DNA of 64,000 bases from Neorhodopirellula lusitana (GTDB lineage: Bacteria > Planctomycetota > Planctomycetia > Pirellulales > Pirellulaceae): positions 1 through 64,000 of the forward strand of contig NZ_FXUG01000004.1 of assembly GCF_900182915.1 (NCBI RefSeq), written 5' to 3'. Position numbers and translations under genes: made by a program. This document shows positions 18,090 through 32,500 of this stretch, piece by piece. Each line of letters begins with the position of its first letter. Position 1 is the stretch's first letter. The notes under the pieces are model-generated. The model searched no databases. It saw only the letters and a program-made list of their open reading frames with translations, and was not told the DNA's origin.

Positions 18090-19217
18090 ATGACCGCTTC
18101 GGCCCCGTCCGCATCTGCTACCGACCGCGTATTCAATTTTTCCGCCGGCCCCGCCGTCCTGCCTGAATCAGTGCTGCGTGAAGTCCAGGAAGAATTCCTG
18201 TGTTTGCCCGGCGCGGGCGCGTCGCTGTTGGAAATCAGCCACCGCGACAAGCTGTTCGTCGAAATTCTCCACAACGCCGAAAATACCCTGCGATCGTTGC
18301 TGGGTATCAGTGACGACTACAGCGTGATGTTCATGCAAGGTGGCGCCACGCTACAGTTCTCCGCCATCGCCGCCAACCTGCTTCGCGGAACCGACAAGAC
18401 AGCCCAATACCTGTTGACGGGTTCTTGGGGCAAGAAGGCGATCAAGGAAGCGAAAAAAGAAGGGAAGGTCGTCACCGCTTATGACAGCGCGGACACCAAC
18501 TACGACCGCCTGCCAACCGCAGCCGACTACACCTGCCCCGATGACGCCGCGTATCTGTATTACTGCAGTAACGAAACGATCCAAGGCGTCCAGTTCGGAA
18601 GCGAACCGGAATGCCCCGCTTCGGTGCCGTTGGTCAGCGACGCGTCCAGCGATTTCTTGTGCCGCCCACTGCCCGTCGACAAGTACGGCCTGCTTTACGC
18701 TTGTGCCCAAAAGAACGCAGGCCCCGCCGGCGTTAGCGTTGTCGTCATGCGAAAAGACCTGCTGGACATCGCCGATCCAAACATTCCCGGATACTTGCAC
18801 TACAAGAACCATCACGACAACGATTCAGAGTGGAACACACCACCGACGTTCGCGATCTACGTGCTCGGCAAAGTCGCTCGGTGGTTGCAAAACGACATTG
18901 GCGGCTTGGCCAAGATGGAAGAACTGAACCGCGAGAAGTCTCAGTCGCTGTACAAGATCATCGACGAAAGCAACGGCTTCTACAAAGGTCACGCCCAAAC
19001 CGATTGCCGTTCGTTGATGAACGTGACATTCAACTTGCCCAGTGAAGAGATGACGGCCAAGTTCGTTTCCGAAGCCGGTTCGCATCGACTTGCTGCTTTG
19101 AAGGGTCACCGCAGTGTTGGTGGCATTCGTGCCAGCATCTACAACGCGATGCCTCGTGAAGGCGTCCAGGCGTTGGGCGACTTCATGACTGATTTCGCTA
19201 GCCGCAACAGCGGCTAA
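18090..19217 (+). CDS. serC: Phosphoserine aminotransferase
   Basis: SerC makes 3-phosphoserine from 3-phosphohydroxypyruvate and glutamate, using pyridoxal phosphate. The 375-residue protein opens with RVFNFSAGPAVLPESVLREV, a family hallmark. The cofactor lysine is K208 in YACAQKNAGPAGVSVVV. Further family signatures are FMQGGATLQFSAIAANLL and the C-terminal GHRSVGGIRASIYNAMP. The ATG at 18090 is the clear start. serA, the preceding pathway step, follows 175 bp downstream on the same strand. Confidence 0.97.
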   Translation: MTASAPSASATDRVFNFSAGPAVLPESVLREVQEEFLCLPGAGASLLEISHRDKLFVEILHNAENTLRSLLGISDDYSVMFMQGGATLQFSAIAANLLRGTDKTAQYLLTGSWGKKAIKEAKKEGKVVTAYDSADTNYDRLPTAADYTCPDDAAYLYYCSNETIQGVQFGSEPECPASVPLVSDASSDFLCRPLPVDKYGLLYACAQKNAGPAGVSVVVMRKDLLDIADPNIPGYLHYKNHHDNDSEWNTPPTFAIYVLGKVARWLQNDIGGLAKMEELNREKSQSLYKIIDESNGFYKGHAQTDCRSLMNVTFNLPSEEMTAKFVSEAGSHRLAALKGHRSVGGIRASIYNAMPREGVQALGDFMTDFASRNSG

Positions 19218-19392
19218 CCTGCCGCGTGGAACGAAGCCCAATGCGTTAGGTGAAAACCATCGCGTTGGGCGAACCGCTTCACACCGCAAACCGCTTTGAT
19301 CAGCTATTCGCCTCTTAGGGCAAACTACTGCGTTGGGAAAATTGCCCAGCGTGTTTCCTTTTCCAGATCCCCACCATCTTTCATTTGTAACC

Positions 19393-21015
19393 ATGCATCG
19401 CATTCTCGTTCTCGACGATATCGCTCAAGAAGGCATCGATTTACTCCAGGCCACCGAAGGCGTTGAGTATGAAGTTCGCACCAAACTCAAAGGCGAAGAA
19501 CTCCGTTCGGCGCTGAACGAATTCGATGCGGCGATTCTCCGCAGTGGCGTCACAATCACCGCCGAATCGCTCGAAGGCAACACACGTTTGCGAGCCCTGG
19601 CACGAGCGGGTGTGGGCACCGACAACATCGACAAGCCCGCCGCAACCCGCCGCGGAATCGTCGTGATGAACACGCCCGCCGGAAACACGGTCAGCACCGC
19701 CGAACACACCTTCGCGATGCTGTTGGCGATGAGCCGTAACCTGGCACCCGCCAACCAAAGCTTGGTCGAAGGTCGCTGGGATCGCAAGAAGTTCATGGGC
19801 AACCAAGTCGCGGGCAAAACCCTCGGCATCGTGGGCATGGGACGCATCGGTCGTGAAGTCGCCAGCCGAGCTCGCGCTTTCGACATGAACATCGTTGCTT
19901 TCGATCCGTTCTTGACCGACGACCAAGCGGAAGCGTTGATGGTCAAACGAGTCGAAACCGTCGACGAAATGTTGCCGATGATCGACTACCTGACGGTCCA
20001 CACGCCACTGACCCCAGAAACCAAGGGCCTGATCGGTGTGGCCCAACTCGAAAAGGTCAAGCCAGGCCTGCGAGTGATCAACGTGGCTCGTGGTGGCATC
20101 TACGACCACGACGCACTAGTCGAAGGCTTGAAATCGGGCAAACTCGGTGGCGTGGCGTTGGACGTTTACGAAAACGAACCTTGCACCGACAGCCCACTGT
20201 TCGGCATGCCCGGTACGATCTGCACACCTCACTTAGGTGCCAGCACCGAAGAGGCCCAAACACAGGTCGCCGTGGAAGGCATTCACCTGCTGATCAATTA
20301 CTTGAAGACCGGCGAAATTCGCCACAGCGTGAATGTGGCTTCGCTCGATCCCAAGACGCTCGACGAACTGCGTAGCTACCTGAACATCTCGCATCGTTTG
20401 GGACTGCTGTTGCATCAGTGGCACGGTGGCGGGATCGATCAGGTTTGCATCACCTATCGCGGTGCCGTGGCCGGCAAGGACACTCGCGTTTTGAACAACG
20501 CGTTCTGTGCCGGCTTGCTGGAACGAGTCGTCGAGGACGCCAACGTCATCAACTCTGAAATGTTGTTGCGGGAACGCGGCATCGAGTTGAAGGTCGAACA
20601 CAATAGCGAACAAGGCGCCTTCACCAGCAGCATCACCGTTCAGGTTTCGGGCAGCGGCAAGACAGCCCAAGCCGGAGCAGCCGTTCTGGGTCACGAAATG
20701 CCTCGCTTGATTCTGCTGGACGGCTATCGTTTGGAATCATTCCTGGACGGACGCCTGTTCGTGTTCTCGCACCAAGACGTGCCAGGCATGATCGGTCATG
20801 TCGGCACTATCTTCGGCAACCACGGCATCAACATCGCTCAAATGGCAGTCGGACGCGAAGGCAACGCCCCTGGTGGTCAAGCCATCGGCGTCTTGAGCCT
20901 CGACGGCGACGTTTCCGAAGCCACGATGAAGGAACTGCAAGCGATCGATGCAATCACCTGTGCCAAGGTCATCGAACTTCCCAAAGCTGGTGAATTGCCT
21001 AGCTGGATGAGCTAA
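19393..21015 (+). CDS. serA: D-3-phosphoglycerate dehydrogenase, long form with ACT domain
   Basis: SerA oxidises 3-phosphoglycerate to 3-phosphohydroxypyruvate, the first step of serine synthesis. The ATG at 19393 gives 540 residues (MHRILVLDDIAQEGIDLL); a TTG-initiated extension is not supported. The NAD-binding loop is LGIVGMGRIGREVASRA, and the catalytic set is R233 (NVARGGIYD), E262 (DVYENEP) and H280 (TPHLGAST). An allosteric substrate-binding insert spans ~320-450. A C-terminal ACT domain (FSHQDVPGMIGHVGTIFGNH) suggests serine feedback. Transcription probably ends at the hairpin 19 bp downstream. Confidence 0.97.
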   Translation: MHRILVLDDIAQEGIDLLQATEGVEYEVRTKLKGEELRSALNEFDAAILRSGVTITAESLEGNTRLRALARAGVGTDNIDKPAATRRGIVVMNTPAGNTVSTAEHTFAMLLAMSRNLAPANQSLVEGRWDRKKFMGNQVAGKTLGIVGMGRIGREVASRARAFDMNIVAFDPFLTDDQAEALMVKRVETVDEMLPMIDYLTVHTPLTPETKGLIGVAQLEKVKPGLRVINVARGGIYDHDALVEGLKSGKLGGVALDVYENEPCTDSPLFGMPGTICTPHLGASTEEAQTQVAVEGIHLLINYLKTGEIRHSVNVASLDPKTLDELRSYLNISHRLGLLLHQWHGGGIDQVCITYRGAVAGKDTRVLNNAFCAGLLERVVEDANVINSEMLLRERGIELKVEHNSEQGAFTSSITVQVSGSGKTAQAGAAVLGHEMPRLILLDGYRLESFLDGRLFVFSHQDVPGMIGHVGTIFGNHGINIAQMAVGREGNAPGGQAIGVLSLDGDVSEATMKELQAIDAITCAKVIELPKAGELPSWMS

Positions 21016-21033
21016 GCTCGCACCGACTCACCC

Positions 21034-21068
21034 CAAAACGATGGCTGCCAATCTCAGCCATCGTTTTG
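21034..21068. terminator. Bidirectional terminator between serA and ftsK
   Basis: CAAAACGATGGCTG (21034-21047) and CAGCCATCGTTTTG (21055-21068) form a perfect 14-bp stem with a 7-nt loop. The stem's own A and T runs give a U-tract in both directions, as expected between convergent genes. Confidence 0.85.
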
Positions 21069-21091
21069 CTGGTCACCCATCTCGACGAGGA

Positions 21092-23929
<2,838 letters not shown>

Positions 23930-24325
23930 GGGCAGCTCGGCAGGTAAAAAAATAAATCGAATACACTCAATTCGGTTTATCGTCAGCCAACCGGTCCAAT
24001 GTTGACCGAGAAATCGGCCCAACCGGAAAAACCAGTGTGTGAAACACAACTAGCCCTAACCGGCACCATCCAACCCACGCCGTCCACACCGACTCGGATT
24101 AACAACTAACAATTCAATCAATCACTTAGCTCCAGCAATCCCTACTGGGACTCCCCCCAGCGATAAGCCAATATCGACGGAGATCAACTGAACCAAGGCC
24201 ACACGCGGTTTCCGTCAAATCAACGAGTGGTCCCCTAACCAAAGGCCGGGGTGTCGATCACAATGACCACAAACCTCGCTTCTGCGGAAGTAATCAGCCT
24301 GTCTCGAGCCCAATAGTCCTAGTCC

Positions 24326-25933
24326 ATGCCTCGTCTTTTAGTCATCGACGACGACCGCGCCATCTGTGCACTCGCCGAAAAAGCACTCGCTTCGATTGCC
24401 GACATCACCACGGCCGGGACGGCCGCGGCGGGACTGGACCTGGTTCGCCAGGGCGATTTCGACGCGGTTTTGCTGGACATTCAACTGCCCGACCAGAGCG
24501 GCCTGGCTGTGTATTGTGAAATCCGGGAACACGACCGGCGAATCCCAGTCATCTTCATGACCGTCGAAGCGGCCAGTAACACAGCGATCGAAGCGATGCA
24601 GCTCGGTGCGTTTGACTACATCGGTAAGCCACTGTCCGTCGAACCGCTGCGGAATTTGGTCGAGAAAGCGATCGAGCAACGCCAAATCAGCAGCGTGCCG
24701 GTTGCGATTTCAGCCGACGAGGACGACCTGGATTCATCCAAAGACCTTTTCATCGGGCGTTCGCCCGCAATGTTGCAGGTGTTCAAGGCGATCGGAAAGG
24801 TCGCCAAGCAGAACGTGCCGATCCTGATCCGCGGCGAAAGCGGGACGGGGAAGGAGCTGGTTGCACGGGCGCTGTTTAATTACAGCCACCGCAGCGATGA
24901 GATTTTCCTGGCGGTGAACTGTGCCGCTCTACCGGATAATTTGCTGGAAAGCGAGCTATTTGGTCACGAAAAAGGCGCCTTCACAGGAGCCGAAAGCCGG
25001 CGAACGGGCAAGTTTGAACAGTGCAACGGCGGGACGCTTTTTCTAGATGAAATTGGTGACATGGCACTCACCGTGCAGGCCAAGTTCTTGCGGGTTTTGC
25101 AGGAACAGCGATTCGAGCGTCTCGGCGGAAACAAGGAACTGACCACCGACGTCCGGATTGTGGCGGCCACCAACCGCCCGCTCGAGCAAATGGTGGCGGA
25201 CGACGAATATCGCGAAGATTTGCTGTATCGACTCAACGGCGTCACGATTGAACTGCCGCCTTTGCGAGAACGACTGAGCGACGTGCCCGCGCTGATTCGC
25301 TTTTTCCTGGCTCAGGCAAGACGTGAGTTCAACAAGCCCGATCTCGAAGGCCTCTCGCCTGAAGCAGTGGACATGCTGACGGCTTACACCTGGCCGGGTA
25401 ACGTTCGGCAGCTACGTGCCGTCATCCGACGCTGTGTGCTCGACGCCGTCTTGCCCGTCATCACGCCAGACATTCTGCCCACCGAAGTCGTCCAGGGTGG
25501 CTCCCATTCGAACTCCAACGGCTTAGCCGATTCCAGTAAATCGGCGGCTGCCGGCTCCACCGCCCTCTCAGACGTCGCTGCTGTTCCGGGCGTTTCGGAT
25601 GCATCTACCCCAAATGCGTCCACTCCCAACGCATCCGACCCCGACGTCTCGAATGCAGAGGTCACAAATGCAGAGGTCTCGGATACTCCCACCGGAGCGG
25701 ATGGCACCGAATTGCCGCAATTGGTACGACGCCTGCTCAAAGAGAAGTCCACCAATGTGTATGCCGAAGCGATGGAATACATGGAGCAATACGTGCTGAT
25801 GCAGGTATTGCAAGAAACGGACGGTAACCAAAGCCAAGCGGCTGAGATCCTGGGCATCACCCGCGGCAAACTGCGGGATCGGATCAACACCTACCGGATC
25901 AGGCTGAAGGGCGACGTCTCGCAAGAAAAATAG
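24326..25933 (+). CDS. Sigma-54-dependent response regulator, NtrC family
   Basis: The 535-residue activator has three parts. An N-terminal receiver carries the phospho-acceptor D51 (VLLDIQLPD), a DDD acidic cluster and the YIGKP lysine. The AAA+ domain spans ~140-380, with Walker A GESGTGKE, the sigma-54-contacting GAFTGA loop (ELFGHEKGAFTGAE), Walker B GGTLFLDEIGD and the NRPLEQM/RLNGVTIELPPLRER segments. A C-terminal Fis-type helix-turn-helix follows (DGNQSQAAEILGITRGKLRD). The AAA+ and Fis parts are joined by an unusually long Ser/Ala/Asp/Asn linker with short internal repeats (NASTPNASDPDVSNAEVTNA). No sensor kinase gene is adjacent, so the signal is unknown. Confidence 0.95.
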   Translation: MPRLLVIDDDRAICALAEKALASIADITTAGTAAAGLDLVRQGDFDAVLLDIQLPDQSGLAVYCEIREHDRRIPVIFMTVEAASNTAIEAMQLGAFDYIGKPLSVEPLRNLVEKAIEQRQISSVPVAISADEDDLDSSKDLFIGRSPAMLQVFKAIGKVAKQNVPILIRGESGTGKELVARALFNYSHRSDEIFLAVNCAALPDNLLESELFGHEKGAFTGAESRRTGKFEQCNGGTLFLDEIGDMALTVQAKFLRVLQEQRFERLGGNKELTTDVRIVAATNRPLEQMVADDEYREDLLYRLNGVTIELPPLRERLSDVPALIRFFLAQARREFNKPDLEGLSPEAVDMLTAYTWPGNVRQLRAVIRRCVLDAVLPVITPDILPTEVVQGGSHSNSNGLADSSKSAAAGSTALSDVAAVPGVSDASTPNASTPNASDPDVSNAEVTNAEVSDTPTGADGTELPQLVRRLLKEKSTNVYAEAMEYMEQYVLMQVLQETDGNQSQAAEILGITRGKLRDRINTYRIRLKGDVSQEK

Positions 25934-26535
25934 ATCCGCGACGTGCATTCAGCCAGCTCGATTGCCAACACCAGCACACCGCATGGGGGGGTCTGCTCGC
26001 AACGTGGCGCTCGTTATTTCCTCGAAGTCAGCGATTCACCCAAATTCAGCGATTCACCGGAAATCGGCGGCATCGCTTTGTAGCCGGCGTCCCATTTCCC
26101 CTCGCTTGAGCGTTGAAATCGGCATCCAGCCCCCCCGGAACAGCGGGGTCTGAGCATATCCTGATCCGCATAACTGGGATGCGCGGAACTTTTCTTGGTT
26201 TGCTGGCATCCAACGGCAGTGCATTCGATCCTGCCGGCGCAATCGTTCCAAACGGACTGAATGCTCGTAAACCCCGCCTACGACGCGTTTTTCGTTGCGT
26301 TGCAAGGCACCCGAACTAAACTCGCAAGCTGCGTCTCGGCCCAGATTGCGCCGCCCACGCAGCTTTTCCTAATTGGTAATTTCGCATCTCCCCTGCTCAC
26401 CGCCCGCCACGGTTCCCCTGGCAACGCTGAGTAATTGGTTCGAAATTGCCGCTCACCACACGAATTTCAGCTTCCCGCCCCCCGTTCGATGTCCCATGTG
26501 GGACGCCCGACGGCGACGGAACAACGAGGCCACTG
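25934..26535. other. 600-bp spacer before the giant gene
   Basis: No credible gene is present. Visible structure: a direct repeat of TCAGCGATTCACC (near 26028-26060), and an inverted repeat AAGCTGCGT/ACGCAGCTT (26326-26334 with 26357-26365) followed by TT. The latter could terminate a transcript entering from the left. The giant gene's promoter must lie between this hairpin and 26536. Confidence 0.45.
26326..26365 (+). terminator. Candidate terminator upstream of the giant gene
   Basis: A 9-bp stem (AAGCTGCGT with ACGCAGCTT) is followed by a short T-run. It lies about 390 bp after the NtrC-type gene and 170 bp before the giant gene. The loop is long (22 nt), so confidence is limited. Confidence 0.35.
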
Positions 26536-29500
26536 ATGACGATCGGTAAACCGAGCAAATTTCTTTCAGGTCGCAGTATTCGCGAATCGCTTGCCCAACA
26601 TTTGGGAGGCGATCGTAGACGGAATCGTCGTGGTGTTTCGACTTCCGCCCGAGCACGGCGAGCGAACATCCAGCGACAATTGCACGCTCAGCCTCTGGAG
26701 GCTCGTCAATTATTGGCCGGCCCCGAATTGATCGGCATCCAGGCCAACAGCGAGGTGTTGATCCAAGACAGCACGTCGATCGAAGGGGCGCCATCCTTCG
26801 GCACCTCGATCCTGCAAACCGCACCGAACGAACTGCGATTCCAGTTCGACGATAACTCGTCGATCGATGCAGAAACGTTGGTAACCGCGGCCACCACCCA
26901 AAACACCGATGTCCAGCCGCTGGGGATCACGATCACTCGCGCCGGTGCGGACGGGTTGTTCGAAACCGCCAGCGCGATCACGGACTTCAACTCGGGTGTA
27001 AGCCTGGGCACGGATTCCCGTGTTGTGGTCGAGTTCCGTACCACCGATGTGCTTCCTGGCGTGGAAGGCAACGGCACCCAAGTCATCATCACCGCGTCCA
27101 GCAAGTCACTCACCGTGGCCCCGGTTGTGATCTCGTCGGTCGACCCGGACTTGAAGGTCGTTCGCATCGACTTGAACACCAACCCGAATCGTCCGGCAAG
27201 TGCCCGCGACCTGATCCTGGCATTGCAAAATTCATCAGCCAACACGCTGATCGAAGCTTATCAAGTATCGGGTTCTTCGGTCGCCGCAATCGGTAGCGAC
27301 CTGCCCACCACCGGCACAACGCTGACGCTCGACGGAGCCAACGCTGCTCGTGTCATCACGGACCTTGGTTTGGGTCAAAGCACTGAGCTTCGCATCATTG
27401 CGGATCAATCCGGTGACGCGGGAACCGAATTGCGAGTCGCTCTGGCTTCGCAAAACTTCGGTGGCGCGATCGAACCTCAAGTCAGCATCAATGGCTCAAC
27501 TATTTTGGTGCGTCTGAATTCAACGCCCGGCTTTGAATCCACGATCGACGACCTGATCAACGCGCTCAACGGCACCCCTTCGGTTTCCGGTTTGGTCACC
27601 GCGTCGCTTCTACGTGGCGACTTGGCAACCGTGATCGGCGGCCAACTGACCAACACCCCCGGTTCCAGCGCTCTGGTCTTGGAATTCGAAGGCGGCAGCG
27701 ACACCGTTGTCACGCCTGGCTACATCGGCATCGGCGACTCGCCTAACGAAGTGGTCTTCCGCTTCGCTGAGCCGCTTCCCGAAGACAGCTACCAAATCGA
27801 AATTTACGGTTCCGGTGATCGTGCTCTGTTGAACGAAGACGGCGAAGCGTTCAATGACGGCGTCGACCAAGCTTACTCGTTCAGCATCAACACCGCGCCA
27901 CAAGTTTTGGCCGTGGTGCCCGAACCGGTTAGCACCGTTGACGGTCGCTTGATCAGCGAGCCGAATGTTGTCGAAGTCTACTTCAGCAACGACGTCAGTA
28001 GCTCGGCATTCAATCCCGACTACTACAGCGCCGTCTACACCAACGACACCATCACCAGTGACGACGATGTTTCCGTCCAACCCACCTCGGTGGTCGCTCT
28101 AGACGGACGAACCGATGCGGTTCGCCTGATCTTCGCCAGCTCGTTCGCTCGTCCCGACGCCGCCGTTGTTCCCAACTACGAATCCGGCACTTCGGTTCGT
28201 CTGCGAATCGGTAACGACACTCTGTTGCCTGAACAGTTGGCTTCGCTCGCCGTGACCGAAGCCGGCGACAGCCTCTTCGCCGAAGGCACGCTTCCTGGCC
28301 CGGTATCGGTCAGCACGTTTGATGGATCCGACGTCACTCGCACCACTGCGATCCGCCTAACCGGTGGCGAGATTTCCAACGCGACGGCATTCGAACTTCA
28401 GTTCCCTGGCGGGACTGGCTACGAAGGCGTCCGTGACATCCGCCCCGACGATCCCACCTCGGATCTTCGCACCGTCCCGTTGGGCATTGTGACCGGCGAT
28501 GCGGACAGCACGCCTGGCATCAGCACGATCTATTACAACTTCCCTGATTCCTTCCAGGGCGACGACCTCAACACCTCAACGGTCGACATCGACCGAACCT
28601 ATTCTAGCACGATTGGTTTGGGTTCCGGACAAACCGAAAGCGATCGCCAAGCCGCTTCGATCGCCCGTGAACGGGTTCGCGAAGTCGCCTCGTTGTTTGG
28701 TGAATACCTCGGCGTGCAATTCATCGAAGTGGGACAAGACGCCGCCACTGCAATCTCCAGCACCAGCTTCGCTGGAACACCTGGCCCCGTTTACAGCATC
28801 GCGGTTGGCGAACTTGAAGGTGCTGGCGGCAGCGTCAGCAGCGGCGAAGGCGGAATCACCGTCGCCACACGCGCTCTGGATGACGACGGCAACACCTTTG
28901 TTGGCTTCCCAACGAACGCCGACAACGGGAACCAATTGATCATCCTGGATGCTCAAGACTTCCAAGAAAGCACCGACGATTACACCGGTGGTGAATTCTT
29001 CCGTGGCGTCTTCCTCGGTATCGGTCAATTGTTGGGCTATGGCTACGCCGATCACCTGCCTCAACCCATCACCCAATCTGCCGATGGCGTCTTGGATCCT
29101 GACGTTCCTGTCCAGGACCAAACTCCGGCGACAACGGACGACTTGGCTGACCCCAACGAGTCGTTGTTCCCAAGCCCTGCGGACATCGTCAACGGACAAT
29201 ACCTGTATCGTCCGGAATCCAATGACATCGACCTGTACGAGTTCACGCTGCAAAACTCAGGCACAATCAGCCTGTCGACAATCGCCGAGCGACTGTCAAC
29301 TTCCAGCACGCTCGACACCATGCTTCGCTTGTACATCGTCGAAGACGGCGTGCCACGCGAAATCGCAGCCAACGACGATTACTTCAGCAACGATTCGCTG
29401 ATTGAAATCGACGTGGTTCCTGGCAAGTATGTTGTCGGCGTGAGTGCGTCGGGTAACGACAGCTACGATCCAAGCATCTCGGGAACGGGCCTTGGCGGCG

Positions 29501-32500
29501 TCACCGAAGGCAACTACGAACTGGCAATGTCGTTCACGCCTAGTTCCGCCAGTGGCATCGTCGACGTTGACAACAACGCACTCGATGGCGATGCGGATGG
29601 CGAAGCCGGTGGTCTATTCCAATACTGGTTCGAACCCACAAACCCGAACACCACCGTTTATGTCGACAACACGTCGGCACCCGCTAGCGGTGCCACGGGC
29701 ACAATCAACTCGCCTTACTCGACGATCGCCGCCGCATTCAGCGCGGTTCAAAACCGCCTCGACTCAGCCAATCCAGTTCAAACCATTCGAGTGGCTGGTG
29801 AAGGAACTTACCGTATCGGTTTCGACCAAAACGGTGCTCCGCTCACCTCGGGTGAACTGACCACGATCGAAGTTCCGAAAGACGTCAACCTCGTACTCGA
29901 CGGCGGCGTTCGCTTTGAAATGTCAGGCAGTCGTATCGGTGTGGGCAGTACCACATCCGGCGTCGATCGCAGCGGTGCGTCCATCCAAATCCTGGGGACA
30001 CCTGACAATCCCGTTGAATTGGTCGGAACCGGAACAAGCGTTGCCGGCACGTGGGGCGGGATTGATATCCGCGGCGACGTGGACTACGCCGACGAGAGCC
30101 GTACTAATTTGGAAGACGCGGGCGTCTTCCTGAACCATATCCAGTACGCCGACATCCAAGGCGGTGGTGGACGCGTCAGCGTTGATGGTGTTATTCGTGC
30201 GGTTGCCCCCATCGAGCTTGCCGAAACACGCGCCACGATCATCAACAGCTCGATCACTCGTTCCGCCGACGGTGCCATCGCAGCAACCCCCGACACGTTC
30301 CTGGAAACACGCTTCGACGAAGCACGCTTCCAAACCTCGAGCGTCTTGTCCGACTACTTCACCAGTGACTACGTTCGTGTTGGCCCGCAAATCCGCGGCA
30401 ATACGATCACGGACAACACTTACAACGGCCTGCTCATTCGGATCGACACCCCAACGGGTGATGGCCTCCAAGAACTGACGATCAACGCACGCTTTGATGA
30501 CACTGACATCGTTCACATCTTGACCGATAACCTGTTGATCGAAGGCAACCCCGGCGGTCCTCTGGCGATCACCGATGGGCCTAGCTTGGCGTTGACGACA
30601 CAAACCGCGACCATCAACCAAACTGGTGTCCAAGTCGGTGACGTTCCCGCCGGAACTTATGCTTACCAACTGACCAATGTGACCTCGGATGGGTTCGAAT
30701 CCGTGGCCAGCGATCCAAGTGATCCGGTCACTTTGTCCGCTAGCGGTTCCATTCGCTTGTCGAACATACCAACCGTTTCCGCTGCCAGCGGATTCTCTGG
30801 GCGTCGCTTGTACCGTGCGGAAGTCCTAGGCACTGACCCAATTTCCGGGGAACTGATCTACGGCGACTTCTTGCGTGTCGGACAGCTCAATACATCCAAC
30901 ACCAGCTTCACCGACACCTCCGCCGCTGGCACCTTGTTGCTCAATCCAGCCCTGACCGGCGACAGTGGATTGGCGTTGATCGGGCGACTTGATCCAGGCC
31001 TGACCATTGATCCAGGCACGATTGTCAAGCTCGACGGTGCTCGGATCGACGTCACTTTCGGTGCTCGACTGTATGCCGAAGGCACGTCTGATGAGCCTAT
31101 CGTACTGACCAGCCTGAACGATTCTCGCTACGGCACCGGTGGGACGTTCAACACCAACGGCACCCTGCAAGGTTCAACCAATTCCGACAACTTTGAAGCA
31201 GGCGATTGGTCCGGCATTTACTTGGGCTTCGGTGCGGACGGATCGTTCGATCACGCCGTCATCGCAGGCGGTGGTGGAACATCGCAAATCGAAGGTGGTT
31301 TCGCCAGTTTCAACGTAATCGAATCGCATCAAAGCGATCTACGGATTGCCAATACTCGCTTCGAAGACAACCTCGACGGTCGCGGCTTCTTGAACGACGA
31401 AGGCAACGACATCAACGCCCCCAACGATCCTCGCGAAGAGCGCGTTGGACGGGTGAACAATGCGTCGGGTACGGTCTTCATTCGCGGATCACAGCCGACC
31501 ATCATCAACAACACCTTCATCGATGGCGAAGGTCCAGCACTGACCTTTGACCTGAACAGCTTCACATGGCAAGAGGTCACCGACTCAGGTCGTTCGACCG
31601 GCGAACTCGATGCACTGACCGTTGTCAGCAACAGCGGGCCACTGGTCCAGGGCAACGAAATCGACGGTGGACTTGCGGGTATGGAAGTTCGTGGCGGCAC
31701 TGTCTCGACCGAGATCGTCTGGGACGACACGGACATCGTGCACATCGTTCGTGACATGATCGAAGTTCCTAACCAACACATCTACGGTGGTCTGCGTCTG
31801 GAAAGCGACGCCCGCGGTTCGTTGGTAGTGAAGTTCGAAAACCAAGACAATAGCGACGACGCACTCTTGCAACGTCGCGCTGGAATCGTTGTTGGCGGTA
31901 ACACGTACACTGCCGAAGACGAATTCATTGGCATCGCCGATCGCATCGGCGGCAGCCTCCAAGTGATCGGACAACCTGACTTCCCAGTGATCCTGACCGC
32001 GTTAGCCGATGATTCAGTCGGTGCAGGGTTCACTCCAACCGGCGAAGCGAACCTCGACACCGATGGAACCGACGACAGCCCGAACTCCGGTTCATGGGAC
32101 GGGATCGTCATTCGCGAAGCAGCCTCGGACTCCAACGTTTCAATCACGAAGGAAAACGAACCTGCCAACGTTGGCAACAGCGACACCAACGCGTTGGCCA
32201 GTCGTTCACAATACCTCGGTGAAGTCGCACCAAGCGTCAGTGCCGGTGACGAAAACAGTCGTCTGGGATTGATCGTCGAAGGTGACATCAGCAGTGCCTC
32301 CGACGTCGATGTCTATTCCTTCGTCGCCGAAGCAGGCACGTTGGTTTGGTTGGACATCGACCGCACCGATGCGAGCTTGGACACGGTCATTGAGTTGGTC
32401 AACTCCAACGGTCAAACATTGGTCTTGTCCGATGACGCGATGGCGGAAGCCGAGATTATCGAAACACTGCGAGCACTGGACACATCCGATCCGTCCAACG

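Noticed and set aside
26446..26535. TTG start 30 codons upstream in the giant gene
   Set aside because: ATG 26536 has a GAGG at proper spacing, while the upstream codons have no such signal.
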